Assembly (NCBI RefSeq): GCF_008831305.1 | Contig: NZ_ML708615.1 | Span: 124,001-188,000, forward strand | Origin: Kocuria coralli | GTDB taxonomy: Bacteria > Actinomycetota > Actinomycetes > Actinomycetales > Micrococcaceae | Direction: 5' to 3' | Length of the DNA: 64,000 nucleotides | Shown here: one piece after another, positions 1 to 8,151 of the stretch | Numbering within the stretch: the stretch's first letter is position 1 | Layout: every line of letters starts with the position of its first letter | Program-made: the position numbers and the translations under genes | Notes under the pieces: model-generated | The model's database searches: none | What the model was told of the DNA's origin: nothing | What the model saw: only the letters and a program-made list of their open reading frames with translations

Positions 1-73
1 ATTCGTAGCCACCGGCACAGTGTACGCGCGCCCTGCACGAGGGCGCTGCTTCCGCGGATGACCGGAACCCGGC

Positions 74-316
74 CTACCGGCCGCCCAGCACCTGCTCGAG
101 CGGAATGCTGTCGTCCTGCCACGGTGTCAGGACCCAGATCAAGAGGTAGAGGCCGATCCCGACGACTGGCAGCAGGAACGAGAGCAGAACCAGAAGGCGG
201 ACCAGCCACACGTTGATCCCGGTTGCCGCGGCGAGCCCGCCCGCTATTCCTCCGACAATGCGGCCCGGGCCACGACGGAAACCGAGGTTTCTGATGGAAT
301 CGAAGAGTTTTCGCAT
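74..316 (-). CDS. PspC domain membrane protein
   Basis: An 80-residue protein with the PspC layout: a basic N-terminus, a GRIVGGIAGGLAAATGINVWL core (about residues 18-38) and one hydrophobic helix (about 40-63) ending in a tryptophan-rich exit and a short acidic tail. PspC domains sit in the inner membrane and sense envelope stress, or occur in small stand-alone proteins such as this one. The sequence TATCGT lies 6 nt before the ATG and there is no Shine-Dalgarno site, so the mRNA is probably leaderless. The specific role in this organism is unknown. Confidence 0.85.
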   Translation of the reverse strand: MRKLFDSIRNLGFRRGPGRIVGGIAGGLAAATGINVWLVRLLVLLSFLLPVVGIGLYLLIWVLTPWQDDSIPLEQVLGGR

Positions 317-383
317 ACCCCGACGATACGCCGGTGCAACCGCCCGAGCCGATACCTGGCTGAACTATGGCCTCTCCGCGCGG

Positions 384-812
384 TCATTCGTACCGGCCCA
401 GGAGGGGCCTGGGCCATCCCCCGAGCGCGAGCACGGACAGGCATGTCTGAACCAGGCCGGTGAAGAAGTAGATACCCTGCAGCGGCGACCAGACGAGCAT
501 GATCGCGATCTCCGCGAAGATCCAGATCATCATGGTCAGGCCGGCCATGGCATGCAGGCCCCAGGCCAGACGATATCCGCGGTAGTGCGCAGCGAGGGCG
601 ATGGCCTGCACGCCGCCCACGACAAAACCCAGGATGATCCCCGGCCAGAAATACGAGTCGAAGACGGTCCCGTCCAGCCATTGCAACGGTATGCCGACTC
701 CCCCACCGATGGTGAGCCCGGCCATCCCCGCCAGCGCCGAGAGCAGGTTGAACCACGCCACGACAGACAGTGCGAGGCGGTATCTCCGAGGCGGGACAGG
801 GGCTGACCTCAT
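384..812 (-). CDS. Small integral membrane protein, four predicted helices
   Basis: 142 residues with hydrophobic segments near 12-32, 48-72, 78-100 and 104-130, separated by short polar loops. I do not recognise a named family; it resembles uncharacterised actinobacterial DUF-type membrane proteins. The third-position G/C bias supports coding on this strand. TATCCT lies 6 nt before the ATG, which suggests a leaderless transcript. It has no obvious functional partner: its neighbours are the PspC gene on the same strand and the divergent DUF2975 operon. Confidence 0.75.
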   Translation of the reverse strand: MRSAPVPPRRYRLALSVVAWFNLLSALAGMAGLTIGGGVGIPLQWLDGTVFDSYFWPGIILGFVVGGVQAIALAAHYRGYRLAWGLHAMAGLTMMIWIFAEIAIMLVWSPLQGIYFFTGLVQTCLSVLALGGWPRPLLGRYE

Positions 813-889
813 GGTTCCAGGATAGAGCCGCCGCAGCGGCTCCGCTCGATCGCCCGCTCCAGGCGCCTCATTCTGCAGAACATCCTTTC

Positions 890-927
890 CTATCGTTTCT
901 CTTGAAGAAAAGATCGAGAAACGATAG
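890..927. promoter_or_regulatory. Perfect 12-bp inverted repeat upstream of the DUF2975/XRE operon
   Basis: The arms CTATCGTTTCTC (890-901) and GAGAAACGATAG (916-927) are perfect inverted repeats separated by 14 bp, and end 27 bp before the next start codon. The spacing suits two half-sites of a dimeric regulator. The downstream operon encodes a Cro/CI-type HTH protein, so autoregulation is the simplest inference. A transcript hairpin is the alternative. Confidence 0.6.
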
Positions 928-954
928 ATTCTAATCGTCTAACGAGGAGGAGTC

Positions 955-1446
955 ATGCGGAACCTATCGATCGTGGTGCTCAAGGGAGTGATCGCACTGT
1001 CCCTGGCGGGCTCGGTGTTCGTGCAAGTCGTCCTGCTTCCACTGACCTGGGTCGACCTTTCACAAGCCGGAGTGCCCCCATGGGGAAGGGTCGTGCTGGT
1101 CTCGATCGCCGCGGCCGTCGTGCTGACCATGCAGGTCTTCGCGATCTGCGTCTGGAGGCTGCTGACCATGGTGCGAGAGGGCTCCGTCTTCTCGCGGGGC
1201 GCCTTCCGCTACGTCGACGTCATCATCGGCGCGATCGCCACGGCGGCCGCCCTCGTCGTCGTCCTCGCCGTGGTGCTCGCGCCCGGTGACCTCGCCCCCG
1301 GCGCCGTCGGGCTCATCTGCGGCGCATCCCTGGTTCTCGCCGGAGTGGCCTTGCTCGTCGTCGTGATGCGGCAGCTTCTGGTCCAGGCCGTCGGCCGCGA
1401 GGTGGAAGCTCGTGCACTGCGCACAGAACTCAGCGAGGTGATCTGA
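955..1446 (+). CDS. DUF2975 family membrane protein
   Basis: 163 residues with four predicted membrane helices (about 7-28, 42-65, 86-108, 116-140). Layout and size match DUF2975 proteins, which are typically encoded next to a YozG-like HTH regulator; that pairing is present here. The start is supported by GAGGAGG 6-7 nt upstream. The stop codon abuts the ATG of the next gene, so the two are translated together. Biochemical function is unknown; such pairs are thought to be small membrane-linked regulatory units. Confidence 0.85.
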   Translation: MRNLSIVVLKGVIALSLAGSVFVQVVLLPLTWVDLSQAGVPPWGRVVLVSIAAAVVLTMQVFAICVWRLLTMVREGSVFSRGAFRYVDVIIGAIATAAALVVVLAVVLAPGDLAPGAVGLICGASLVLAGVALLVVVMRQLLVQAVGREVEARALRTELSEVI

Positions 1447-1698
1447 ATGGCGATCGTGGTGGACATCGATGTCATGCTGGCGCGCCGGAAGATGTCGGTC
1501 GGCACGCTGGCCGGGCTGATCGGGATCACGCCGGCGAATCTCTCCGTCCTGAAGAACGGGCGCGCGAAAGCCGTGCGGTTCTCCACCCTGGACGCGCTGT
1601 GCGAGGCGCTGGACTGTCAGCCGGGTGACCTCCTGAGATGGGCCTCGGACGAGGGGGCGCCCGCAGACTCCCACGAGGAAGCGCGTTCCGGGAGGTAG
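1447..1698 (+). CDS. YozG-like XRE family transcriptional regulator
   Basis: 83 residues forming a compact Cro/CI-type helix-turn-helix: MSVGTLAGLIGITPANLSVLKNGRAKAVRF spans the helices at about residues 16-45, and LDALCEALDCQPGDLLRW is typical of the YozG group. It begins on the base after the preceding stop, so it is co-translated with the DUF2975 protein. It probably binds the 12-bp inverted repeat at 890-927. Family assignment is firm; the regulon is inferred. Confidence 0.9.
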   Translation: MAIVVDIDVMLARRKMSVGTLAGLIGITPANLSVLKNGRAKAVRFSTLDALCEALDCQPGDLLRWASDEGAPADSHEEARSGR

Positions 1699-1821
1699 AG
1701 GCAGGAGTCACACGGGTCCACGGCAGGTCGGGCGGAGTGGCTGGCGAGCACTCGGAATCGCGCACCGCGGTCGTTAAGCTGAGGAGAAGCACTTCGAGGG
1801 ACTTCCGAAGGAGGCCTCGCC

Positions 1822-2262
1822 ATGAATGCGCTCTCCCCGCGCCTCACCGCGATCGTCGATGCTCTTCCCCTGGAACCTGGCATGCGGGTCCTTGAGATCG
1901 GCGGCGCCCCGGGCGCGGCGGCCAGAGCCGTCGCGCGTCGTATCAAAGATGGCCACATCGTCGTGATCGACCGATCCGCCAAAGGTGTCGCCTTGATCCA
2001 GCGCAACGCCGCCGATGAGATCGAAGCGGGCTTGCTCAGCGCCCGCTGCGTCGCCGCAGAGGAGTTCGTCCGCCTACCCGGCGAGGCTCCTTTCGACCTC
2101 GCCTTCGCCGTCCGGGTCGGCGCTTTCGACGGGCGGCACCCCAAGGCCGGCATCCTGGCGAGAGCGCGGGTCGCCGCCGCCCTCGCGCCCGGTGGGCAGT
2201 TCTTCATCGACGGCGGCAGCCCGCTCAAGAGAATCGACCTGACGGGCGCTCTTCCGGCCTGA
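1822..2262 (+). CDS. Small class I SAM-dependent methyltransferase
   Basis: 146 residues. The Rossmann motif I is clear (VLEIGGAPGAAARAVARRI, about residues 23-41), followed by an acidic strand end (HIVVIDRSAKGV) and motif III-like region (FDLAFAVRVGAFDG). It is shorter than usual, so it lacks an extra C-terminal substrate domain. The start is set by GAAGGAGG about 8 nt upstream. It stands alone between the XRE pair and an AraC gene; the substrate is unknown. Confidence 0.8.
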   Translation: MNALSPRLTAIVDALPLEPGMRVLEIGGAPGAAARAVARRIKDGHIVVIDRSAKGVALIQRNAADEIEAGLLSARCVAAEEFVRLPGEAPFDLAFAVRVGAFDGRHPKAGILARARVAAALAPGGQFFIDGGSPLKRIDLTGALPA

Positions 2263-2317
2263 CCAGCAGCAATGGCCTTGACGACGGCGGGGATCCCGCT
2301 CTGCGACAATGGTGCGC

Positions 2318-2737
2318 ATGGGCCATGACGATGCAGGGGCACAGCGGTTACGGGAGATCGTTGTCATCCGCAGGGTCCGTGATCGGATCGATCGTCAGTA
2401 CGCCCAGCCGCTGAACGTCGAGGAGCTGGCCCGGGGTGCGCACATGTCGGCGGGCCACCTGAGCCGAGAGTTCCGCCGCATCTACGGCGAATCGCCGTAC
2501 GCCTACCTGATGACCCGGCGGATCGAACGCGCGATGACACTGCTGCGCCGCGGGGATCTGAGCGTGACCGAGATCTGCTTCGCCGTGGGTTTCTCGTCGC
2601 TGGGGACCTTCAGCACCAGGTTCGCCGAACTGGTGGGTGTTCCGCCCAGTGTCTATCGCCGGGACCACTCCCAAGCCGTCGCCGGCATTCCTCCCTGCCT
2701 GGCCAAGCAGGTGACGAGGCCGCTGAGAGGCCGCTGA
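2318..2737 (+). CDS. AraC family transcriptional regulator
   Basis: A stand-alone AraC DNA-binding domain: the first HTH is in LNVEELARGAHMSAGHLSREFRR and the second in LSVTEICFAVGFSSLGTFSTRFAELVGVPPSVYRR. There is no separate effector domain. An ATG at 2309 is possible, but GACAAT at 2305-2310 is spaced exactly for a leaderless mRNA starting at 2318, which I prefer. It lies 52-61 bp before the VOC gene, an arrangement typical of an AraC regulator controlling a VOC protein. Confidence 0.85.
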   Translation: MGHDDAGAQRLREIVVIRRVRDRIDRQYAQPLNVEELARGAHMSAGHLSREFRRIYGESPYAYLMTRRIERAMTLLRRGDLSVTEICFAVGFSSLGTFSTRFAELVGVPPSVYRRDHSQAVAGIPPCLAKQVTRPLRGR

Positions 2738-2798
2738 GAGGCCAAACGATCAGGAATCGAGAAGCGCCCGCGAGGTCGCCGCGTCTAGCGTGAACGGC

Positions 2799-3209
2799 AT
2801 GAGTATCACCATTCACTACGCCTTCCTTCCGCACACCGATGCCCAGGCCGCGCTGGGCTTCTACCGCGACATCCTGGGCTTCGAGGTCCGCCAGGACGTC
2901 GGCTACGAGAACATGCGCTGGATCACCGTCGGACCGCCCGATCAGCCCGGCACATCCATCGTGCTCCACCCGCCGGCGGTGGATCCGGGGGTGACCGAGG
3001 CGGAGCGAGCCACCGTCATGGAGCTCATCGCCAAAGGCGCGTACACCGCCATCACCCTGGCCACGGACGACCTCGACGGCCTCTTCGCCCGGCTGGAAGC
3101 TGCCGGCGCCGACGTCGTCCAGGAACCCATCGACCAGGACTACGGCGTCCGCGACTGCGCCTTCCGGGATCCCTCCGGCAATCTCATCCGCATCAATCAG
3201 CTCACCTGA
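2799..3209 (+). CDS. VOC family (glyoxalase-like) protein
   Basis: 136 residues with two beta-alpha-beta-beta-beta modules of the vicinal oxygen chelate fold: TIHYAFLPHTDAQAALGFYRDILGFEV at the N-terminus and VVQEPIDQDYGVRDCAFRDPSGNLIRI at the C-terminus. Members include bleomycin-resistance-like proteins and dioxygenases; the substrate cannot be read from sequence. An in-frame GTG lies at 2790, but TAGCGT at 2786-2791 is 7 nt before the ATG, fitting leaderless initiation there. Probably controlled by the AraC gene upstream. Confidence 0.85.
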   Translation: MSITIHYAFLPHTDAQAALGFYRDILGFEVRQDVGYENMRWITVGPPDQPGTSIVLHPPAVDPGVTEAERATVMELIAKGAYTAITLATDDLDGLFARLEAAGADVVQEPIDQDYGVRDCAFRDPSGNLIRINQLT

Positions 3210-3269
3210 GTTCACCTGATGCCTTTCATCGAGGCCATCGCCTCGGGGCGGCCAGGATGGGTGCGCCGC

Positions 3270-4055
3270 TCAGACGTCCTTCGTGAGCGCGTCGATGAAC
3301 GCCGCCCGGACCGCTCTCTCGTCGAGCTCGGCGATACGCGAGATACCGGCGCCGCCGGGTGCGCAGACCCTGGCGCGCAGCTCGTCCGGGGCCTCGGACT
3401 CGCGCTGCAGCCACGCGGCGCTCCCCGCCATGGCCTGCGCCACGAGCCGGCGACCGAGATCGCGGTTCACTCCGCGGATCGCCGCTGCCTCGATCATGGC
3501 GGCGGCCACGTAGAAGAAATACGCCGGTCCGCCGCTGCTGAGGACGCTGAGATCGGCCTGCTGTTCCTCATCGACCTCGAGGACCTCCCCGGATCGTTCG
3601 AACAGGGCGGTGACGGCATTCCTCTGCTCATCGGCGCATCCCCGCTCGAACGTGAGCAGCGTGAGCCCGGAGCCTACCTCCGCCGCCAGGCTCGGCATGG
3701 CCCGGGCGACGGACACGGTGCCGGGCAGCCCGCCGCGCAGATCCTCGAGGGAGATGCCGTCCGCGATGGACACGACGACGGCGCCGTCGGTCAGGTGGCC
3801 GGCGATCTCCCCCAGCACGTCCGGGATGCTCGCCGGACCTACCGCGAGGACGACGACGCTCGCGTGAGTGGCCGCTTCGGCGTTGTCGGTCGTGCCCCGT
3901 ACGCCGTGGGCGGCCACGAGCTCGTCCACACGGCTCTGGCGGCGCGCCGTCACCCGCACGCTCCCGGCATCGAGCCCGCCGTCCAGCGATCCCTTCAACA
4001 AGGCACCGCCCATGGTGCCCGTCCCCAGGAACGCGACCATCGTCTTGTCGTCCAT
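3270..4055 (-). CDS. proC: Pyrroline-5-carboxylate reductase
   Basis: 261 residues. ProC reduces 1-pyrroline-5-carboxylate to proline with NAD(P)H in the cytosol. The N-terminal dinucleotide site MVAFLGTGTMGGALLKG is clear, and the C-terminal half carries the family signature around LSVLSSGGPAYFFYVAAAMIEAA and APGGAG.IS. The start at 4055 has GAAAGGCGG about 8 nt upstream; a longer in-frame start at 4106 lacks support. It follows the DUF3500 lipoprotein gene on the same strand. The intervening 110 bp contain three GGA[C/T]ACGAA repeats. Confidence 0.93.
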   Translation of the reverse strand: MDDKTMVAFLGTGTMGGALLKGSLDGGLDAGSVRVTARRQSRVDELVAAHGVRGTTDNAEAATHASVVVLAVGPASIPDVLGEIAGHLTDGAVVVSIADGISLEDLRGGLPGTVSVARAMPSLAAEVGSGLTLLTFERGCADEQRNAVTALFERSGEVLEVDEEQQADLSVLSSGGPAYFFYVAAAMIEAAAIRGVNRDLGRRLVAQAMAGSAAWLQRESEAPDELRARVCAPGGAGISRIAELDERAVRAAFIDALTKDV

Positions 4056-4166
4056 GTGCCCGCCTTTCGTGTCCACGCCCGTTCGTATCCGTCCGTTCGT
4101 GTCCATCTTGCACGGGTTCCTCCCTGCCGCTTCCCCGCGTGCCTGAGAAAATCGAACTGGAGGACA

Positions 4167-5411
4167 TCACGAGTTCGGCAATGAGGCGGAGGGCGCTTCA
4201 GCGTCGCCCGGCCCGCCGCTCATCCCGGACGCCGTCTGCTGGGTGACGCTTCCGGCATAGTCGTTGCTCGGATCGCGGTAGATGGTGTGGATGTGCCCCC
4301 ATCCAGCCGTGACGTAACCGTCGACATCGGCACCGGCGGAACCCTGTTGGTTGGAGAACTCGATGTAGACGTCCGGGCCGGATATCTGGAAATAGATCCC
4401 CTCTCCCTCCGTCATGTCGTAGACGGTGGCCCCGGACCAGTTCACGTAGGTCTCATCGAGCGTCGCCTCGATCTCGGCCAGGCGCGCGGCGGTCGTCTCC
4501 TCGTCGGACAAACCCACCCAGTTCGCGATGACGTCCAGGAGGAGCTGCTTCTGCTCGTCGGTCAGGTCCGCGCCGGAGAGCCCCGTGCCTGTCGGATAGT
4601 CGCAGGAGTCCCCCGGCGCGCAGGTCAGGTCGCCCACCTGCTCGCCCTGGTACAGCTCGGTCATCTGCTCTTCGGTGAGGCTGTCGTAGAACGCGAACGC
4701 GGTCTCGTACATCCCGGCCAGTGGCTGCACCTCGTTGCCGTCGTCGTCGGTGTAGACAGCCGGCTGGGAGCCCAGATGGGTCGGGGCGAAGGTGATCTCC
4801 TCGCTGCTGCCGTCCAGTGTCGCGTTGATCCCCAGGTGATGCCCGCCGAACTGCACGCTCCACGCGCTCGTGTCGGACGGGTCGCCGAAGAAGGCGATGT
4901 AGTACTGGCCCAGGGAGTCCTCCGTGCTGCTGCTGTTCTCCAGCAGGAACTCGTCGCCGCCGATGATGCCGGTGACGGTCTCGTAGCCCTCTTCGCTCAG
5001 CAGCGCTTCCAGGACGTCCATCGCCGCGGCTCTCTGCTCCTCGGTCAGGTCCTCCAGGTTCAGGCCGGCCCGTTCGACGAACGTGACCGGGAAGTTCGAC
5101 CACGAGGTGCTCTTCGTCTCGTCGTCGTAGTCGTACACGAGCGACTCGCGCTGCTCGTCGGACAGCGTCGCCAGGAACGCCGTCGCCGCGGTCTCCGTGT
5201 CCGAGATGGTCGCCGCGGTCCCCGAGGAGGAATTGTCCGCGCCCGACGTCGAGGCCGCCGAAGCATCCGAGGACGTCGTACTCAGGTCCGTGGCCTCCGT
5301 CGTCGTCGCGGCGCATCCGCCGAGCAGCAGGCTGGCGGCGAGGACCGCTGCCGTGAATCTCGTTCTCCGACGTCCCGGGTTTGTTCGTTCATGTTTCGCG
5401 CTCTTGATCAT
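4167..5411 (-). CDS. DUF3500 family lipoprotein
   Basis: 414 residues. The N-terminus is a lipoprotein signal: basic residues, AVLAASLLLGGC with the lipobox cysteine near residue 33, then a Ser/Thr-rich linker to about residue 70. The mature part matches DUF3500 (FGGHHLGINATL and GWGHIHTIYRDPSNDYAG near the end). It is therefore exported and anchored to the outer face of the membrane. The catalytic or binding role of DUF3500 is not established; the conserved His residues suggest metal or ligand binding. Monocistronic, or cotranscribed with proC. Confidence 0.85.
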   Translation of the reverse strand: MIKSAKHERTNPGRRRTRFTAAVLAASLLLGGCAATTTEATDLSTTSSDASAASTSGADNSSSGTAATISDTETAATAFLATLSDEQRESLVYDYDDETKSTSWSNFPVTFVERAGLNLEDLTEEQRAAAMDVLEALLSEEGYETVTGIIGGDEFLLENSSSTEDSLGQYYIAFFGDPSDTSAWSVQFGGHHLGINATLDGSSEEITFAPTHLGSQPAVYTDDDGNEVQPLAGMYETAFAFYDSLTEEQMTELYQGEQVGDLTCAPGDSCDYPTGTGLSGADLTDEQKQLLLDVIANWVGLSDEETTAARLAEIEATLDETYVNWSGATVYDMTEGEGIYFQISGPDVYIEFSNQQGSAGADVDGYVTAGWGHIHTIYRDPSNDYAGSVTQQTASGMSGGPGDAEAPSASLPNS

Positions 5412-5498
5412 GAAAGAGACGGTAGAAAGCGGAGCTATCGCCTGACTATGACCAGCCTGTGCCGGTGCATAGCTTTCACGCGAGACCCGATGGCGAGG

Positions 5499-7178
5499 CT
5501 ATGCCCCGGCGGAAGCGGGAACGGTCACGATGAAGGTCGTCCCCTGTCCAGGAGCACTGTCCACGCTGATCGCCCCGTGATGGGCCTCGACGACTCCCTT
5601 GGCGATGGCCAGCCCCAGCCCCAGCCCGGGGATCGTGGATTCCCGCACGTTGGAGGAGCGGAAGAACTTGTCGAAGATCTGGATCTGCTCCTCCTCCGTG
5701 ATCCCCCGGCCCGTGTCCACGACCCGGACATTCAAGGAGCCTCCTTCCTCCTCCGCCTCGACGGTGATCGAGTCCCCCGCCGACGAGTACTTGATCGCGT
5801 TGGAGATCAGGTTGTCCAGGACCTGGTGCATTCGATCGGGATCGAAGACGCCCCAGAGCGCCTGCGGCGCCCCGTCGACCAGGGTGATGCCCGCCGCCTC
5901 CGCCTGCGGCCGCGCGAGGTCGAGACTCGACCGGATCACGACGGCCAGGTCCGCCGTGCGCACCTCGATGGTCGGCCCGGAGGCCGTGGCCAGCAGGTCC
6001 GAGACCAGGGCGAGCAAACGGATGGCGTTCCGTTCTGCGACCCGCAGGCTGTCGTTGAGGGTCTCCGACGACGGCATGGACTCCGTTTCCTCCAGGGCGA
6101 GGTCGATGTATCCCAGGATCGAGGTCAGCGGAGTGCGCAGTTCATGGGTCACGCTGTGGAGGAAGCCGTCCTTCGCTTCCAGCGCCTCGACGAGTTCCGT
6201 CACGTCGTTGAACACGATGACCGACCCGGCCGGGGCGTCCGCGGAGTCCTTCATCCCGCTGGCGGAGGCCGAGAGCGCCCGCCGTCGATGGTGGTCCCCC
6301 ATCCAGATCAGCTGATGGGTGAACGACGACCCGTCGATGGCCCGTCGCACCGGTCGCTCCGGGGCGGGGACCGCTGTGGTCTTGTCGCGGCCGAAGATCA
6401 GCAGCTGATCTTCACGCGGGTCCGGCACGTCCTCCGGGATCGCCAGCTCGTGGAGCTTGCGCTGGTGACTGTTCATCAGCTTGTCGTTGCCCTCGGCGTC
6501 CACCACCACGACGCCGACGGGAACGGTCTCGATGACGGCGTCCAGCAGCTGCGCGTGCTCTTCGCTCTTCGCCACCGCCTCACGCAGCTCCTCGTCCTTG
6601 ATCCGGAGCTCGTCCTGCTGGGCGTCGATGCTCTGGCTCACGTTCACCGTGAACATCCCGACCACCCATAGCAGGACGGGAATCAGGAGCGGCGCGGCCA
6701 GGGTCTGCACGGTCAGCCGGTCCTGGTCGAGGAAGATGGGCAACCACACGATGACCAGGGAAGCGGCGAAGTTCACGGCGTGCACCGCCGCCGGATGCCT
6801 CGCGAACCACGCCAGCCAGATGACGGGGAAGACCGCGATCATGCTCAGGCCCAGCAGGACGTCCCCGCCACCGGCACGCAGCGCGGCGATGGCGGCGAAC
6901 TGCAGCAACGGTATGAGCCAGTACAGCAGCGGGCCGAACGTCTGCCAGGAGAGGACGGCTCCGGGAAGCCTGCTGAGCATTGCGAGGGTGAGCCCGAGGA
7001 GGAAGAGGCCCTCCGAGAAGACACCCGGGGAGACGAGAAGCGCGATGACACACGCGAAGGCGACCGCGATGAGGAAGGGACGCTGGTTGGCCACGGCACG
7101 TTGTCCTTCGTCGAGGCTGTGCAGTTGCCTGCCGGCACCGATCAGGGCCGGAAACAACCGGAGCAGGGTATCTTTCAT
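5499..7178 (-). CDS. Membrane sensor histidine kinase (PAS, HisKA, HATPase_c)
   Basis: 559 residues. About six membrane helices span residues 34-180, followed by a coiled linker, a PAS-like domain (about 210-330), HisKA with the phospho-acceptor His at about 345 (HSVTHELRTPLTSILGY) and HATPase_c at about 440-555 (DNLISNAIKYS, DTGRGI, GLGLGLAIAKG). The start at 7178 has GGAGG upstream; the open frame extends to 7280 but only through the promoter region. It is divergent from the response regulator at 7259, its likely partner. The signal is unknown. Confidence 0.9.
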   Translation of the reverse strand: MKDTLLRLFPALIGAGRQLHSLDEGQRAVANQRPFLIAVAFACVIALLVSPGVFSEGLFLLGLTLAMLSRLPGAVLSWQTFGPLLYWLIPLLQFAAIAALRAGGGDVLLGLSMIAVFPVIWLAWFARHPAAVHAVNFAASLVIVWLPIFLDQDRLTVQTLAAPLLIPVLLWVVGMFTVNVSQSIDAQQDELRIKDEELREAVAKSEEHAQLLDAVIETVPVGVVVVDAEGNDKLMNSHQRKLHELAIPEDVPDPREDQLLIFGRDKTTAVPAPERPVRRAIDGSSFTHQLIWMGDHHRRRALSASASGMKDSADAPAGSVIVFNDVTELVEALEAKDGFLHSVTHELRTPLTSILGYIDLALEETESMPSSETLNDSLRVAERNAIRLLALVSDLLATASGPTIEVRTADLAVVIRSSLDLARPQAEAAGITLVDGAPQALWGVFDPDRMHQVLDNLISNAIKYSSAGDSITVEAEEEGGSLNVRVVDTGRGITEEEQIQIFDKFFRSSNVRESTIPGLGLGLAIAKGVVEAHHGAISVDSAPGQGTTFIVTVPASAGA

Positions 7179-7258
7179 CGGGCCTCCGGACGCATAAGGT
7201 CTGTACGATACGAATACAAACACATTGAATTGGTTCGTTGGCCCAGAAAGCGGGTTCA

Positions 7259-8151
7259 GTGCACGACTCATACGACGCACAGACTGGCAGCGCGTCCCGC
7301 GGGGCGGTCGTCATCGAGGACGATCCGGATATCCGCGACCTGATCGCCACGGTGCTGCAGCAATCGGGCTTCACCGTCCACGGCGCCACGGGCGGCGCGG
7401 ACGGGGTGGAGCTGGTGCTCCAGCACCGGCCCGCCGTGGTGACCCTGGACATCGGCCTTCCGGATATCGACGGCTTCGAGGTGGCCCGGCGCATCCGTCT
7501 GGCCAGCGACTGCTACATCGTCATCGTCTCTGCGCGCACGGACGAGACCGAGACCCTCATGGGCCTGGCCGCGGGGGCGGACGACTTCATCACCAAGCCG
7601 TTCCGCCCCAGGGAGTTGAGGGCCCGGATCGGGGCATGCTGCGCCGTCCTCGTGTCTTCGATACCGCTACGGCCACGGAGGAGCCTCCCCGTCACGAGGA
7701 CGGCGGGGAAGAACCGGCCACGACCGGGGCGCCGGCGACCACGACGGCGCCCGGCGCCGTCTCCGCCGATACCGCTCCCGCACCAGGTGCCTCCGCGAAC
7801 GGGACCGATGTGCTCGAACGCCAGGGCCTGCGCATCGACCCCCAGATGCGGTCCGTGTGGCTGGACGACGACGCCCTGGAGCTCACCCGCACCGAGTTCG
7901 ACCTGCTGCACACGTTGATGGGCAGCGGCCGCCGGGTGCGGACCAAGGCGGACCTGGTCCGGCACCTGCGCGCCGACTCTCTGATGTCCGAGGCGTACGT
8001 CAGCGAGGCCGACGAGCGCAGCGTGGAGGTGCACATCGGCAACGTGCGCCGCAAGCTGGGACGCACGGGGCAGTCCGCCGTCTGGATCGAGACCGTGCGC
8101 GGCGTCGGGTATCGCATGGCGGCCGGCCCCGCCCGGCCCCTTAAACCGTGA
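7259..8151 (+). pseudogene. OmpR-type response regulator interrupted by a -1 frameshift
   Basis: The receiver domain reads in one frame (VVIEDDPDIRDLIATVLQQ, phospho-acceptor Asp in VTLDIGLPDIDG, Lys in DDFITKPFRPRELRARIGA) and stops making sense near 7635. The Ala/Pro/Thr-rich linker and the winged-helix domain (RTEFDLLHTL to ETVRGVGYRMA) continue in the frame one base back, from the ATG at 7636. The total span is 3n+2, consistent with one missing base in or next to GGGGC at 7631-7635. This is a mutation, a sequencing error or, less likely, programmed slippage. GTG 7259 is the likely start. It is divergent from the sensor kinase and its end overlaps the glycosyltransferase end by 11 bp. Confidence 0.85.

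Noticed and set aside
1-73. Possible gene end at the left edge
   Set aside because: Too short to judge; no frame with recognisable sequence.
4287-6671. 794-residue open frame on the plus strand across the DUF3500 and kinase genes
   Set aside because: It is the antisense shadow of two well-supported minus-strand genes, with no domain and Arg/Gly/Val-rich composition.
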